The notes: generated by a model not told the origin, from the letters alone. A stretch of DNA of 64,000 nt from Hsuehochloa calcarea (GCA_036346395.1 CM070615.1:20207282-20271281); one strand, 5' to 3'; shown: positions 43,276 to 56,296, counted from the first letter of the stretch. Translations and numbers: made by a program.

Positions 43276-43772
43276 TTCTTCAATCTGCTTCTTGCTTCAA
43301 CCAAATCATTGACAGCAATCAGAGGGTCTCTTGAAAATAGGTGCGTTCTCGGAACAAGATTGATGACAAACTCAAGTCTCGATCCAGCGGCATTCCGGGT
43401 AGGTCATCGGAAAGACATCCAAAACTCTCGACTCGGCACTTCCTCCAAAGATACAACACTGGCACTGCAGACTAAAGCTCCAGCTAGCTTCTCTAGGGAG
43501 GCTTCAAACTTTACCTTGGTTCCATCCGGACTGACCAAAGTGATGCTTCTACCACCACAATCCAAGAGGGCTTGGTGATTGGCAAGCCAATCCATTCCCA
43601 AAATCACATCAAGAGACTTGGTGTCTATGATGATGAGATTAGCTAGAATTCTACCCTTCTATGGTCACTTTAACCTTAGGGCAACCTTGGTTCGTACTCA
43701 ATTCGAACCGAGATGAACCAACAAAACACTTTTAAGAGGCAAAACTTCCAACCGGTGCCTTTCAAAGAAAAC
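43276..43772 (-). pseudogene. Gypsy protease region, frameshifted
   Basis: The frame 43404-43607 carries the end of the aspartic protease, ILGMDWLANHQALLDC, typical of Gypsy elements. The catalytic D(S/T)G is not seen intact: the upstream frame reads ATVLFDYE where ATVLFDSG would be usual, because of a frameshift. Frames also change on the way into RT near 43276-43400. Confidence 0.78.
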
Positions 43773-45063
43773 TCAGAAACAAACGAATCGAAGCTCGTAA
43801 TCAAACAAAACAGTGGCGGTCTTTGAATTGACAAGGAACTTACCCAGCACGACGTCCGGGGCTGTCTGAGCTTCCTCCACAGTGGTGTGGTTCACACGAC
43901 CTCTTCCAAAAGGCTGAGGAGTCTTGACTGGTGCGGTTGGAGTTTGAGGGGCTCCACGTGCGACTCCTGGAGTGGGGGTCCTGGTCGGAGTGGCTCCTAT
44001 GTTGAAACGAACAGGAGAAGGGCCTTGCCTCTGCGGGCAGCTATTGGCGAAGTGCCCTAACTGATGGCACTTAAAGCAGGTGATCCCGGCGGCAGGGTTG
44101 ACATTCCTTGGCTGCTGGTTCTTTGGGCCGCTGAAGCCGCGGTCACCGAACCTAGCGGGCGAGGTGTTTGCTGGGGGCTCAATGTGACAGTGGAGCAACG
44201 CGCGTGAGGCGGCACATTCATTCTGACTCTCTGGGAGTGTGACTGATGGGCACTCTGCTGCATCAACTTTCTCTTGCGGGATTCTTCAAGCTCACGACGG
44301 GATTCCTCGATGAGCATGGCCTTGTTCACCAGGTGCTGGAAATCTGCATAGTCATTCCCAATGACTTGCACCTTCAAGCTGGGGTTGAGTCCTCTCTTGA
44401 AGCGCTTCTGGCGGGCGTCATCTGTGGCAACGTCCTCTGGGGCATAACGGGATAGCTGAGTGAATCTGTTAAGGTATTCACTCACTGACATGTTGCCTTG
44501 CTGCAACTCACGAACTCATTCTTCTTCATTTCCACCTTTCCATCGTGGATATGGGAATGGCGGAAAGCTCTCAAAACTCGCCCAAGTGATACTCTCGGGG
44601 TTTCCATGGCGGCACAATAGTTCTCCCACCATTCTGCAGCAGCCTTCAAGGTGGTGGGTGGCATCAGAACCTTCTCGCGATCATCACAACGGGTGATAGC
44701 GAGCTTCTTTTCCATGGAACGTAACCAGTCATCTGCGTCCAATGGCTCAGAGGAGCTAGAGAAAGTGGGCGGATGGGTCCTTAGAAACTCTGCCAGCCTG
44801 GACTGAGGAAACACTGGGGTGGAGCAGGCGTGGGTGTGGCAACCGCTGACTGATACGATTCATCATTGCGGCGAGGCGGCGCGGTGCAGTTCTTGATTCA
44901 TCATCTGAGTCATATTCTGCATCATAGAGCTCATCAGCTGCGTCTGGGCTGCCATGAATTGACTCAATCCCTGGTCTGTGCTGGAGGCCTGGGAAGATGG
45001 GGCATCGGCGCTTGGAGTCTCATCCTGGCTTGCGGAGTTGCGGGTCTGAACCATCTGCGACAA
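43773..45063 (-). pseudogene. gag: Gypsy gag pseudogene
   Basis: Four overlapping frames cover a normal gag. 44863-45063 is the N-terminus (MVQTRNSASQDE, Met/Gln-rich). 44482-44814 is the capsid (PLDADDWLRSMEKKL, LKAAAEWWENYC). 44057-44506 is the capsid C-terminus (MSVSEYLNRFTQLSRYAPED, KRFKRGLNP). 43773-44198 is the nucleocapsid with zinc knuckle CFKCHQLGHFANSC. At least three frameshifts separate them. The first ATG of the usual gag is at 45063 or at MVQTRN just after it. Confidence 0.88.
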
Positions 45064-45640
45064 AGCTTCACCGGTTTAATAGATGAGAAGAAGAAAGCAA
45101 TTTAGATGAGAGGGAAAGCACGGAGATGAGCGAGAATCAAGGGAGATAGATGGATCAACCTAATGCGGACAAAGTTGGTTTTACCCAACGAACGGATAGC
45201 CGGAAAGCTATCAAGAAGCAAACAAGAAAGAGACACTTAAGCACAAAAGCACTATTACGCGGACTAAGCGATTCTAAAACTAGGGAGGGCAGCTACCAAT
45301 CTAATCTTTACGGAGGGTCGACTTGAATCAGGCGGCGGATCTTGAACTTCCAAAACTTCCATTGCTTGATCTTGAAGGGCTCGATCCTAGGGATAATCCA
45401 GAGATGAGGGAGTCAATTTAAATTTGAAAACCAAGTTCCAGAAAAGATAAGATGAAAGAACTCAAGAATGATATAAGAGGGTAAGATGATAAGAAAAGAA
45501 TAGAACAAGGTAAGAAAGAACAGAATAAGATGAGAAAAGAATATCTAGTCAAGTTAATTGCTTGGTTTGATTTAGAAAATATATATTGAATTTTTGACTA
45601 AGACGACCAATCTAACTGTGGTTACGTCCTACAGTCGATA
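45064..45640 (-). other. Leader between primer binding site and gag
   Basis: A/G-rich (in plus sense) untranslated leader of the chromovirus; no frame or repeat of note. Confidence 0.7.
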
Positions 45641-45654
45641 TGGCTCTGATACCA
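45641..45654 (-). other. Primer binding site of the chromovirus
   Basis: TGGTATCAGAGCCA on the minus strand, five bases inside the 5' LTR; complementary to initiator Met tRNA. Confidence 0.92.
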
Positions 45655-45659
45655 TCTCC

Positions 45660-47558
45660 TGTCGGACCCCGGGTATCATAGAACCCCGAGACCCTCTGTG
45701 CATACCAAGCTAGTCCCATGATCAGTAGCTAGCTCGCACAGTTGCAACAATGATGTTATCATAACCATTCAACAACGAGCTAATGAAGCAGACAAAGTAA
45801 TATTATTTAAAACAACAAAGACCTTATGGCCAAGGTTCTTACAAAAGTCGCCTCACAGGGCTTAGCAACAACAGAGTATCTAGCAGCGAAATCTCAAAAT
45901 GCGTGGAGCCCAATCGACATGCCCACAGGCAATCGAGTGGAGGACGTGACCTAGTTCGCGAAGTCTTCAAAGTAGCCTTCTTTGTAGAACTCAATATTTC
46001 CTGATTCTTCTGCGGGGACTGATCAACAAAGGGCATAAAGCCGTGAGTACATAAAGTACTCAGCAAGTCGTAGAGAAATGTATGCACATAGTATTCATGT
46101 CAGGCTTAAGCAAGGATGGCCTTATGGTTAATTTGCAGAAAGCAAGTTTAACGATAGCTACATTAATTAGATTGCAAGCGAGATTTTAAAAGAATAATAC
46201 ATAGATAACCAAGTTCTTTTGAATCAAACGGTGAACATCCCGTTCACTTCCCAACCATTCCAACGGAACCTTTCCAACGAACCAAACCACATTTTTGAAA
46301 ATACTACCCCTTGCGCGAAATCACCAGGCATGTCCGTAACCGGGGACACGGCTATTCGAATAGATTTTTAACACTCTGCAGAGGTTATGCGACTTTACCC
46401 ACAAGAGATAAATCACTTGTAATATCCGTCGACACACTTAGGGTGTGCGACTAAGTGATATCACAAGGCCTTTACAAAGTTCCATTTTGCCTCGGTTCTG
46501 CTCGCTAAGGTTTCGCCATCACAGCCCCCTCTTGCGCCAAATATCAACCCTAACAGAACCGACTCAAAACTTCCCTAATTAGTTGGCCAGGTCCGTCCCA
46601 TACCGGACTTGTGGTTGCACGAGGTGGCCCAGATCAATGACTTGCAAAGTTATGTCCTTAGTTGGCTGCTCAGACAAGTCTACCACAACCCAATGTGCAT
46701 CACACACCCACTCTAACTCCCTACCTCAAGCCCGAGCATAAATCATTTTTGTTCATTCCCGACCAAATGGCAATCCCTGCCATGGCACAACATCTTTTAA
46801 TAAAAGTGGCCTCACACCACTGTTCCATAGTTCCATTAGTCAAATTTCATTAATCATTGAACATGTGATCGAAAGTCTCGCGGGTAACTAAAGCAAGACT
46901 AAGCAATACTACGCTCCCAAGTTGGTATACAATTATGTCCAACTAGCATTAACCATCCTAAGGTGTCCAAGGATATATGTCATTCAAGGAGACATTTCAT
47001 TTTCAATCATCAAGGAGGCATAATGGCAATTTGGTAATTATCTACTCCCAAAACCATTTTTAATAAAACTAGCCATGCATGATAATTTAATACAATATAC
47101 ATTTGTAAAATGGATTCAACATGGTCAAAGGCCTACGACTTGCCTTCGTTGACGAGGAGCGGGTCTTCGGTCGTCGGGTCGAAGAAATCTTCCGAAACGC
47201 CGGTATCTACACGTGCGAGAATAGCAACAAATAAATAAAAAAGCACCAAATGAACTCCAAAAATTACAAAACCAGTACCAAATGAAAGAGGCTGAATTTA
47301 TATAAATTTAGAAATTTGGATCACCCAAATCGGAGTTCGGATGTGAAAGTTATGGCCAAAAGAAGTTGGAAATCACATAAAATGATAGAATTAGGGTTTT
47401 TCTGATTTTCCGGATTTATTTTTCTATTGAAAAATCTAGAGAAATGCGTCAGTGCTTGCGCAAGCGCTCACGTGGCTGCCACGCGGTCGCCACGTCGCCA
47501 GGCGCCGACGCCAGCCACGATCGGAGTCGACGCGGCGCCACATCGCCAGCCCGCGGGT

Positions 47559-47594
<36 letters not shown>

Positions 47595-48592
47595 GCGGGG
47601 CCGGAGCCGAGAGAGATGACGGCGTCACCGGCCTGAGGAGGAGACGCGCAAGGGCGGCGCTACGGAGACGGCGGCGCGAGGCGAGCCGAGGCGAGAGGGA
47701 GGGAGAGAAACGCGGGAGGAAAGGGGAGAAGCGGGCCGCGCGGCTTAAATAGGGCGGAGGAGGAGCACGGCGACGTGGAGGCGCGGCGATGGGACAGCGC
47801 GGCGTGGCGGGCGCGGTGGAGGCGCCGGCGGCGACGGACGGCGCGGATTCGCGCGGGGGATTTACGCGGCGGCGTGGGAGAGAGAAACGGCGGCGGCGGA
47901 GACGATGGCGGAGGCCGTCCGATTCGATCGGACGGTGGGGAGCGAAAGAGGCGCGGCGACGGGCGTCGTCCGATTTCGATCGGACGGCGGAAGATGAACA
48001 GCGCGGCGAACGGGAGCGCGGATGAAGATCCAACGGCGGAGGGCGAACCGGCGCGGCCGTCGGAACCGCGGATGGGGATCGGACGGTGAGGCGCGGCGCG
48101 AGAGCGGGCCGCGGCGTGGGCGACCGAGGAACAGAGCGGCCGCGACGATTCGGCCCAAGAACAGTAAAAGGATTTAAAATACATTTTTGATTGTTCAGAA
48201 ATTCAAACAAATCAAAAAGCAATTTAGAAAATAGCAAATAGACTCCAAAAATTCTAGAAAAATTCACAGAAATTCCTTGAATTATTCTAGACTTAATAAA
48301 AATACTTTCAACTTTAATTTTTCCTTTTTCTTTTACAAATAAAATAATTTTTAATTTCGGATAAAACAAAAATCAATTTCTAAAATCCAATAAATCCAAG
48401 AAAATTCTTAAAATAATTATTTTGATTTTAAATTCTAGAAAACTCAATTAAACCAACTTTAATTTAATTGAAGTTTGATTAATTCATATTAAACTGCAAT
48501 TGATTTTGAAATTTCAAATTAAGCTTTTGGCAAATAGAAGCAAAAGGTTCTCTTTTAAAATTTTCAAAAACTCCGAAAAACGGGACGCTACA
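45660..48592 (-). repeat. 5' LTR of the chromovirus
   Basis: 2933 bp. It aligns along its whole length with 37690-40571, differing largely by small indels and by substitutions in the GC-rich part. Promoter-like TATTTAAG at 47744-47751 (minus), GA run at 47558-47592, palindromes at 46352-46363 and 46374-46383. Confidence 0.93.
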
Positions 48593-49973
48593 AAACCTAT
48601 CTCCTCCGGCCCAGTTCCCACCTTACCCCCCCGGCTCATTCCTTTATTTCTGGCCCATTTTCCATGCCACACCCAACTCCCTCCCTCTCCCTCACCGCCA
48701 CCCCGACCACACCCATCAACCCCTCTCCCTTCCTCTCTCTTTCTCTTTCCATCCCGGGCCCACCTATTGGGCGCAATATACTTCCTCTCTTCCTTCTCCC
48801 TCCAGCCGCTCACAAGCGCCGCCACCATTCCCACCCAGCTCGAGCTCTTTAATCTCGCGTTTCCCTCCCCCTTTTCTCGTGAAATCAAGAGCATTAATTC
48901 CCCTGCATCCTGTTGCGCCCATTTCGGCCGTTTTCCCCTCATCCGTGTGCGGTTTCATCGGGATTGCGCCATAGCCACCGCACTTCCCACCACTCAATCT
49001 CCAGCCTCTGTCCTTCCCCGCCCCAATAAAAGGGAGCAACAGGTGCCCCTCTTCTCCCTCATTTCTCCAAGGCAAGCCATTCCCTCCCTCTACCTTTCCT
49101 CTCGACAGATTTCAAGTTTCTTCTCCACCCGCCACAAGCTCCTCCGTTGCCGACTGCACCACCTCCCGTGGAGTTTCACTGATGTCGTCTTCACCTTCAG
49201 CATCACCTCTCCACGTTTTAATCCATTCTCACGCCGCACCGCCTTCGTCGTGCGCCGCTGGAATGCGGTCACCACCGTGAGCCTCATCGCGCTGTCGCCC
49301 TCGCCGCTGGCTGTCCTTACGAACCTAGCCGTCGTAACAGTGATCATCTCCCTCCCCGCACTCCCTTTTCTCCGATGCGCCCCCCGCCGCCACCGTCGTG
49401 CCATGTGTACACCACGCACACGCCACCTCAGCACTCGTGTCCACGTGGTCGTCCACGTGTCCTGCATGCGTAGCGGCTCACACTATGCCATGCACAATTC
49501 CGTGGACCTGGTCTATAGACTAACGACCCACATGTTAGTTTTTGAACTTAGTTATAAAAATTTAAAATGTCAAATATTGCTTTTGCACAAATAACCCTAT
49601 AAGCCTTCCTTTGATATTATTCATGTATGCATTAACTCTGTTATAGGTGTAACTTGTAAAATATATTTTTGTACTCACCCTTGCTTAATAAAATATTGTT
49701 CAGAGGAGGATGACTTCACAACTGCTGATGAACTCGACGACTAGGCTGCTACCTCCGTCGATTGCCTGTGGCAGATTAGCTGGGCTCTACTACTTCTTCT
49801 TCATCTTCCACAGTGTGCTTTATTGTTGGCTTGTAAGCCTTTCTTGTAATAAACTCTGATAATTTATTAATAAAGTTACACGAATTATGGATGTTAGCAT
49901 ATTTATTTACTATGTACACTAGCTATTGTTCCAGGGACTAGTGTAGAATACACAGAGGATTTGGGGGTGTTAC
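48593..49973 (+). mobile_element. LTR 'D', part 2
   Basis: It resumes after TSD AAACC. A CT-rich leader with AATAAAAGGGAGC (about 49025) matches TATAAAAGGGAGC of LTR 'C'. The 3' part (GTACTCACCCTTGCTTAATA and beyond) matches other LTRs, and the end is GGGGGTGTTAC at about 49973. The long open frame 48500-49594 spans the LTR junction and is not a gene. Confidence 0.7.
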
Positions 49974-52773
49974 TCCCGAGTCCAACATAACATGTGGACC
50001 CCACATGTAAGAACCCGTAGACCACTGGACCAAACCCATGGACCTGGTTTATAGACCGTGGGTCCCACTTGTTAGCCTCTATTCCTATTTTTGGGAATTT
50101 ATTTAATTTTTGAAATTCAATTTCTGAGTGGGTCCCACCAGTTAGTTCTCTCTCCCTTTTCTTTTTCTTTGATTTTCTCAGCAGACCAACTTCCAAGAGC
50201 CCGTTCTTCCTCATACGAACTCCGATTGATACCATTCAGGTCTCTAAATTCAAGTTGTACCTTCCTATGGTTTTTATTTATTTTTGTAGTTCATTTGTTG
50301 CTCTTTTTTGTTTTTATTTGTGTTTTCTCTTTCATTGCGAGTAGACGTTGATACTTCGGGAGCTTTAGAGGAAGGAGAAGTAGATCAAGCTCAAGATCAG
50401 TCCCAAGACTTGTTTCAAGGCAAGTTGTGCCTTTGACCATGTTGTACCCAATTTTCAAAAATTACTTTGATTCAAACTGTTGCATGTTATTTCAATTATT
50501 TAATTCTTTGCTACTTTGGGATTAGTTATGCACCTCTTGATTATGTCTACCTTGCATATTGTATCACCATGATCATTTTTCACCCTAACTTGGATAAGTA
50601 CTAGTTGGTATTATTATAGCACCAACGTGGATTGGTTAGATATGATTAGTATGTTTAGCCATGTAACGGGTCATTGATATCACTTCAAGTTGCAAATCTA
50701 AACTTGACTAATTGATTATGGAACTGCTTTGTGGAAAGACTATGTGTTGTATCTTATTACTCATTGATGGCATGTGCTGCACTTAATCAACAGGGCGAGA
50801 AAAGATTTAGACCGAGGCAGGTAGAAAGAATTGTGATAAGGTGTAACTGTGTGATAGAAAAATGTGAACATTGGTAATTTGGTTAGAAATTGATAATCTC
50901 ACCTTGGTCAATTAAGAACTTAACTTTGTGTGCTATTGAACTGAGCCATAACTGTACGGCCACATACCTGGTATGGGACTAGTCTAACCTAGTAAGTGAA
51001 CTGAGCCATAACTGTATGGCCACATGCCTTGTATGGGTCATGGCTAACTTAGTTATAGAGTCTCGGCATTGACTGCTTAGGCATAAGATTAGACTGTGTG
51101 CTATGGTGGATGTGTGTACTACTGTGTTTTGGTCACATTTATTAGCGATCCGCCGTCTCTAGGTTCAACAGTGTGCGTCAGACCAACGAGTAAGATTGGG
51201 GTCGACAGTATGCACATCGAGAGAGTCAATTATTGAGATGAAATTTCAGAAAGGTTTTGACAAGGATATAATAATTCTTAATTAATTAAATTATTTATCT
51301 GTAATTATTATTATACATAGCAATATTTTTATGCTATTCTTAAGGATACCCCTTATCATTAAAAAGGGAAAAGCTTAGCCGAGTAGCTGTAAACCATTTT
51401 ATGACCACCCTACATGGTTGTAAGTACTTCTACGACTACCTAGTGGTCGTAAGATTTCCTATGACCACCTCATAATTATAAACCTTACTATAATCACTTC
51501 ATGGTCATGAGCTTTACTAGGCCCAGGTCAACTACGACCACCCTATAGTCAACAAAGCCTACATACATGTGGGCCCAATCAACTAAGAACACTTATATGC
51601 TATGTTTAATAGACACAGTAGTTAATATGTGATGTTAATCCCCAGGATAACTACATGTATTAAGCCTCTGTTTCTAACATAACTACAAGGTGATGTGGGA
51701 GGATCAGTCTTTGAGAATAACCATCACAGAACGTGCGCATTTCATGAAACGGTGAGATGCCTCTTGATACGTGACAACTGTCACCCCCTTCATGCACTAT
51801 ATAAGGAGTAAAGCCGGTGGACAGAGAAAAAGAGAGAGAAAGAAACAACGATAATGAACAATAGATAGAAGATGGGTTATTTCTTCCCTATTGTAAAGCA
51901 TAGTAAATACAATAACATAGGAGTATGGTTATTATTCTCTCAAGAGAAGGTCTGAACCTGTATAAAATATCGGTGTCTTTTTCTATGTGGTTTAACTCAA
52001 GGAAAATCTCCAGCATTCGTATATAAGATCAATATGAAAACATCTACAGTTTGTTGTGATCTTCTCTGGTCAAGTTGATTGCATCTTGTGGGTTAAGTGT
52101 ACAACCTCTTTAGAGTGTTAATCAATCTATTCGAATAGCCGCACCAGCGGTCATGGACATGCTCGGGGATTTCACACGAGGGGTAGATTTTCATAAAACA
52201 ATTGGGAGGGACAGCTGTGTGAATTAACTCATATGTCTGTGTGAAAGAAATTAATTATGCTATATAAGCTTGGTAGAATACTTGTTAAATTATTGCTATT
52301 TATTTATTTTAAATTACACCTTTAATCTATTATTTGTATTCAAATGCAAGTGTTGCTTTTGCAAAATAACCATAAAAGCCATTTCTTTGAAATAAGCCAT
52401 CACCTATAATTGCATTATGTGATACAACTTGCTGAGTACTAAGGGTACTCATTCTTGCTACAATCATCGTTCAGCTGAAGTGGTGGAGTCTTCACCTACT
52501 TTTGAGGAGGAGTTTCATGGTGAGGTTGATCGCTAGACCTTGCTTTCATTCGGTTGTCGTTTCTTTACTTAGTGCTAAGTCCTACGTGACATAATAAGTG
52601 TAAACTTGACCATAAGGTCACAACCATTATTTACTATTTAAATTATTTGTTTATTATTATATTCGTCTTGTGTGGAATGGTATTGATATATATTGATATT
52701 GTGTACACTAGTGTGATCCTGGACTAGTGCAGTATACAAAGAGGGTCCATATTAGCATATTTGGATCCTGACA
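49974..52773 (+). mobile_element. LTR 'E', 5'-truncated, with an inserted LTR-like segment
   Basis: Plus-strand relative of the solo LTR at 53144-56240. It aligns from about 50000 (GTGGGTCCCACTTGTTAGCC, then GAGTAGACGTTGATAC and CAAGGCAAGTTGTGCCTTTGA) to its end CCTGACA at 52773. Palindrome block: CTCTTTAGAG (52106-52115) and CTATTCGAATAG (52128-52139). About 51270 to 52050 is foreign: it has a CTATATAAGGAG promoter-like box (about 51798), a CTGAACCTGTATAAAAT segment typical of LTR R regions, and repeated ATGACCACC motifs (51390-51560). Confidence 0.65.
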
Positions 52774-53098
52774 CACAACCCCCTGTGTGTGGCGCAAAGG
52801 ACAACTAATTTGAAGCTGTAATAGGGCATCTCCCGTAGGCTCGACGTCAACCAAAGACTCAGTATTGTGGACAAAGGTAGGGTACACCCAATCACCCTAT
52901 GTGGTGGGAAATAAGGCCCAACCGAAAATATGCAAATCTCGTCTGGTCCATTCGTAGGGCTTCGACTGAAATACCTAAGCTATGTTCAAGTGACACCATA
53001 GGCCCTATCTGGCATAGCTAGGACGAATCGATGCGGCAAGCAGGCATTCCAATCCGCCAGCGGATGGGGTGGAACAAGTGCGTCTCCCATGATCAGTA
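52774..53098 (-). pseudogene. Plant mobile domain gene fragment, copy 1
   Basis: On the minus strand it reads MGDALVPPHPLADWNA, then RYFSRSPTN, and further LFPTT.GDWVYPTF with stops. This resembles the later part of the plant mobile domain (PMD, PF10536), which is found in MAIN/MAIL proteins and often inside Mutator-like and LTR elements. It overlaps copy 2 (56297-56900) in about 165 bp and extends further downstream. Confidence 0.6.
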
Positions 53099-53143
53099 GA
53101 CTTGTTAATCAATCTATTCGAATAGCCGCTCCCACGGACATGG
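53099..53143 (+). mobile_element. 45-bp LTR scrap with palindrome, continues at 56246
   Basis: TTAATCAATCTATTCGAATAG (palindrome 53114-53125) matches LTR 'E' at 52117-52140. The match continues across the solo LTR at 56246-56296 (ATGCTCGGGGATTTCACATG). This scrap lay between the two PMD copies before the solo LTR inserted. Confidence 0.75.
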
Positions 53144-56100
53144 TGTCGGGACCCAAATATGCAAATCTGGACCCTCTGTGTATTCTGCACTAGTCCAGGA
53201 TCACGCTAGTGCACACAGTGTCAACATCGATGAAATATCACATCCATACAATGAATATCGTAATAAACGAGTACTTTGAATAACAAATAACTATTGGGAC
53301 CTTAAGGTCGAGTTTTACATTTATTAAGCCATGCAAGGCTGACAATAAAAAAATAAACTACAGCGGAAACGAAGTAAACTCCATTGGACTCCCATCAATA
53401 CACCACAGGCAACTGACTGGGATCAAGACCCTAACGATCAACCTTCGTAGAACTCTTCTTGAAAACCAGGTGATGGCTCCTCCACTTCTATTGATTTGTT
53501 TAGCAAGAGTGAGTACACACCGTACTCGCAAGTCATACCACAGAATGCAATTATACATGATGGCTTATTCCAAAGGAATGGTTTCTGTGGTTATTTTGCA
53601 GAAATGCAGATAATAGATTGAAACGTAATGGAAAACAAATAAAGGCTATTAATTTAACATTTGATTTCACAAAGAACACACAGTCTAATCAAGTTATTCA
53701 CACAGCTGCACAAGTTACCTCACACAGCTGACCCTTCCCATTTGTTTTATGAAAATCTACCCCTCGTGTGAAATTCCCAAGCATGTCCATAACCGAGGAC
53801 GCGACTATTCGAATAGATTGATTAAACACTCTGCAGAGTTTGTACACTTTACCCACAAGATGTAACCAACCAAATCAGAGTTGATCACAACAAAACCTTT
53901 CAGAAACTTTATCTCAAGCATTGACACTCCCGATGTGCTTTCCCGTAGTCAATTTGTACACACACCCTTGGAATGACACACACCGTTGGATGGGATGCAA
54001 TGAATCGTCCCGCGATGTGACATATCACATCTCCACCCATCACACGCTTTAAATACAACTGAGTTGTCAATGTCAAGACTCCATAACTTACTAAGTCAGG
54101 CCCAGCCCATACTAGGCATGTGGTCGTACAGTAAGGCCCAGTTCAATGGCGCACAAAGTGGAGTCCTTAATTGACCAAGGCAAGACTTCAGTTTTAACCC
54201 AAATCACAAAGTTTAATAAGCACACACTCCACCATTCACACGAATCCACCATTCACATAGAATCCACCACTTGCCTCCGTCCAAATCTTTTCCACCTGAT
54301 TAAGTGCAACACATGCCATCAACGAGTAATAGCACACAACACACGCTTTATCACACGCCCATATTCCATTAGTCAAATTCATAATCGCGACTCACATGAA
54401 ATGATGACTCGTGGCATGGCTAAGCAATCTACTCGTATCTAACCAACCCACGTTGGTGCTACGATAATACCAACTAGTAATAAACCATTCTAGGGTGACA
54501 AAAGAATATGACATACAATTTGACAAGGTGGACATAACAAATTGGATTAATAACTATCCCAAGAGCATTTAAATAATTACTTGAAACAGGATGCAATACA
54601 TTGAAACAAAGTATTTTGAAAACTGGGTGCAAGATGATCAAAGGTATAACTTGCCTTGGAATAGATCTAGATATTGGTCCTGGTCTTGAGGTGCTCCTTC
54701 TTCTGCAAAACTTCCCGAATTATCGACGTCTACTCGCAAACGAGATAAAGGAAACTAAAATAAACAAATAATAGAGTGAAAACCAACTCCAAAAATCAAA
54801 TAAAATTCACCATTAAATAGCTCTTCATTTTATATGAATTTACAAATTTGAATGGACTGAATCGGAATTCGGATGCAAAAGATATGGGCTTTGGAAGTTT
54901 GAAAATCAAATAAAACCCTAATTTAGGATTTTATTGAATTTCCCGAATTATTTTTATTAAAGAAATTGAAATATTACTCAATGCTTGCGTCAGCCGGGGA
55001 AAAGAAAATAAATAATAATAATAATAAACCGTACTGACATGTGGGCTCCACTTGTCAGTCTCTCGGCTCACGGTGGATCAAGTCCACCGAGCCGAGGTTG
55101 CGGGGGACCGGTGGACTGCGCCACACGGACACCAAGTGGCTGCCACGCAAGCGAAACCGAGGAAGTGGCGCTGACACGACGCTGCGCTGGCTACTGACCT
55201 GGCGTGAAGGAGACATCAGAGGAGGGGCTTGGCCGACATCTTTCCGGTGGCGGCGATGGCTGAGGTGCAAAATGGATCGCCGAGTGGAGTCGCAGCTACT
55301 GGTGGTGGTGACGGCGCTTGGACGGTGATGGCTTACCGGCGGCAGCGAAGGAGGTGGCGGCGGTGACGAGCTCCGTTGTCGGACGGCGGTGACAACGGCG
55401 ATGGAAAGACGGTGGGCGGCGAGGCGCTTTGGAAAGTCGGCGCTAATGCGCACCTAGCGCTAGTGGTCGCGGCCGAGGAAGATCTGGAGGTGGCGGGCTT
55501 CGGCGGCGAAGCAGATGCGGCCGGCGGCGGACCTTCGGGCAATGCGGCGCAACGGACGAGAAGGCGGAGGCGGCGACTTGGGGATCTGGAGGAGGAGAGA
55601 GAGGCGAGGAGCTAGGAGGGGTCTCGGGGCTTTATATAGCCGAGAGGAGGAGGATACCGGGGAGGATATGGCAGCGGCAGCGCGTAGGGCGGAGTCGGGC
55701 GCGGGGAGTTCGGGAGAACGACGACGTGGACGTGGCATCGGCGGGGCCACCAGCAACGAGAGCGAGGCGAGCGGGTGCAGCGTCGTGCGATGGAAATCCG
55801 ACGGTGGGGAGCGACGAGGCGAGGCGCGTCCGATCGAGGGACGGGACACGCGGCGTGCATCGGGAGGGGCTAGGCGGGCGAGCGGTGGGAGGCGGGTTGG
55901 GCTGTCTTGGGAATAGTGATGGGCTTCGGCCCATCACTGTTCCTGAGGGATTTTAATTAGTTTTTCTTTTAAGTAAATCCAAAAAATGCAATTTAGCAAA
56001 TACAAAATAGCAAATAACTTTGGGAAAATTCTAGAAATTTCTAGAAAATATATCCAAGCATATAGAATCCAATTAAAATGAGTTTGGTCATTGTTGATGT

Positions 56101-56240
56101 TGGAATTAAGCACATTAAATCATTTTGTCCTTAAAGTCCATATTAAGCTTTTAATATAATTTCAAACAAATTGCAAATGGTGAGATTTTCAACTAGCAAC
56201 TAAATAAAAGATTTTTAAAGCAAAAAATTGGGATGTTACA
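53144..56240 (-). mobile_element. Solo LTR, 3.1 kb, palindrome-block lineage
   Basis: In minus sense it runs TGTAACATCCCAATTTTTTG to GGGTCCCGACA, flanked by a perfect TSD CATGG (53139-53143 and 56241-56245). It contains a promoter-like TATATAAA (55631-55638, minus), GC-rich leader sequence (55050-55900) giving many spurious frames, and palindromes CTATTCGAATAG (53805-53816) and CTCTGCAGAG (53829-53838). It is probably left by recombination between the two LTRs of a full element. Confidence 0.9.
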
Positions 56241-56245
56241 CATGG

Positions 56246-56296
56246 ACATGCTCGGGGATTTCACATGAGGGGTATATTTTCATAAAACAATTGGGA
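56246..56296 (+). mobile_element. LTR scrap, continuation of 53099-53143
   Basis: Matches LTR 'E' at about 52157-52208 (GACATGCTCGGGGATTTCAC..ATTTTCATAAAACAATTGGGAG). Confidence 0.75.

Larger units (their letters stand above)
37690..48592 (-). mobile_element. Complete Tekay/Del-type chromovirus (Ty3/Gypsy), 10.9 kb
   Basis: Both LTRs, primer binding site, polypurine tract and a perfect TSD AAACC (37685-37689 and 48593-48597) are present. The order on the minus strand is 5' LTR (45660-48592), PBS (45641-45654), gag, protease, RT, RNase H, integrase, chromodomain, PPT, 3' LTR (37690-40571). Gag, protease, integrase and the integrase-chromodomain junction carry frameshifts, so the element is probably inactive, although the RT-RNase H frame is long and open. 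Confidence 0.93.

Noticed and set aside
47449..48369. 306-codon open frame on the minus strand (also 39648-40253 and 39368-40003)
   Set aside because: GC-rich Arg/Ser/Pro-biased frames in the LTR leader. The equivalent frames in the two LTR copies differ by frameshifts, so they are not conserved as proteins.
48500..49594. 364-codon open frame on the plus strand
   Set aside because: It runs from inside the chromovirus 5' LTR across the TSD into LTR 'D'. Its middle is low-complexity CT-rich leader sequence and it shows no domain.
55055..55956. Several overlapping 70-130-codon frames on both strands
   Set aside because: By-products of GC-rich DNA in the solo LTR 53144-56240; composition-biased and without motifs.
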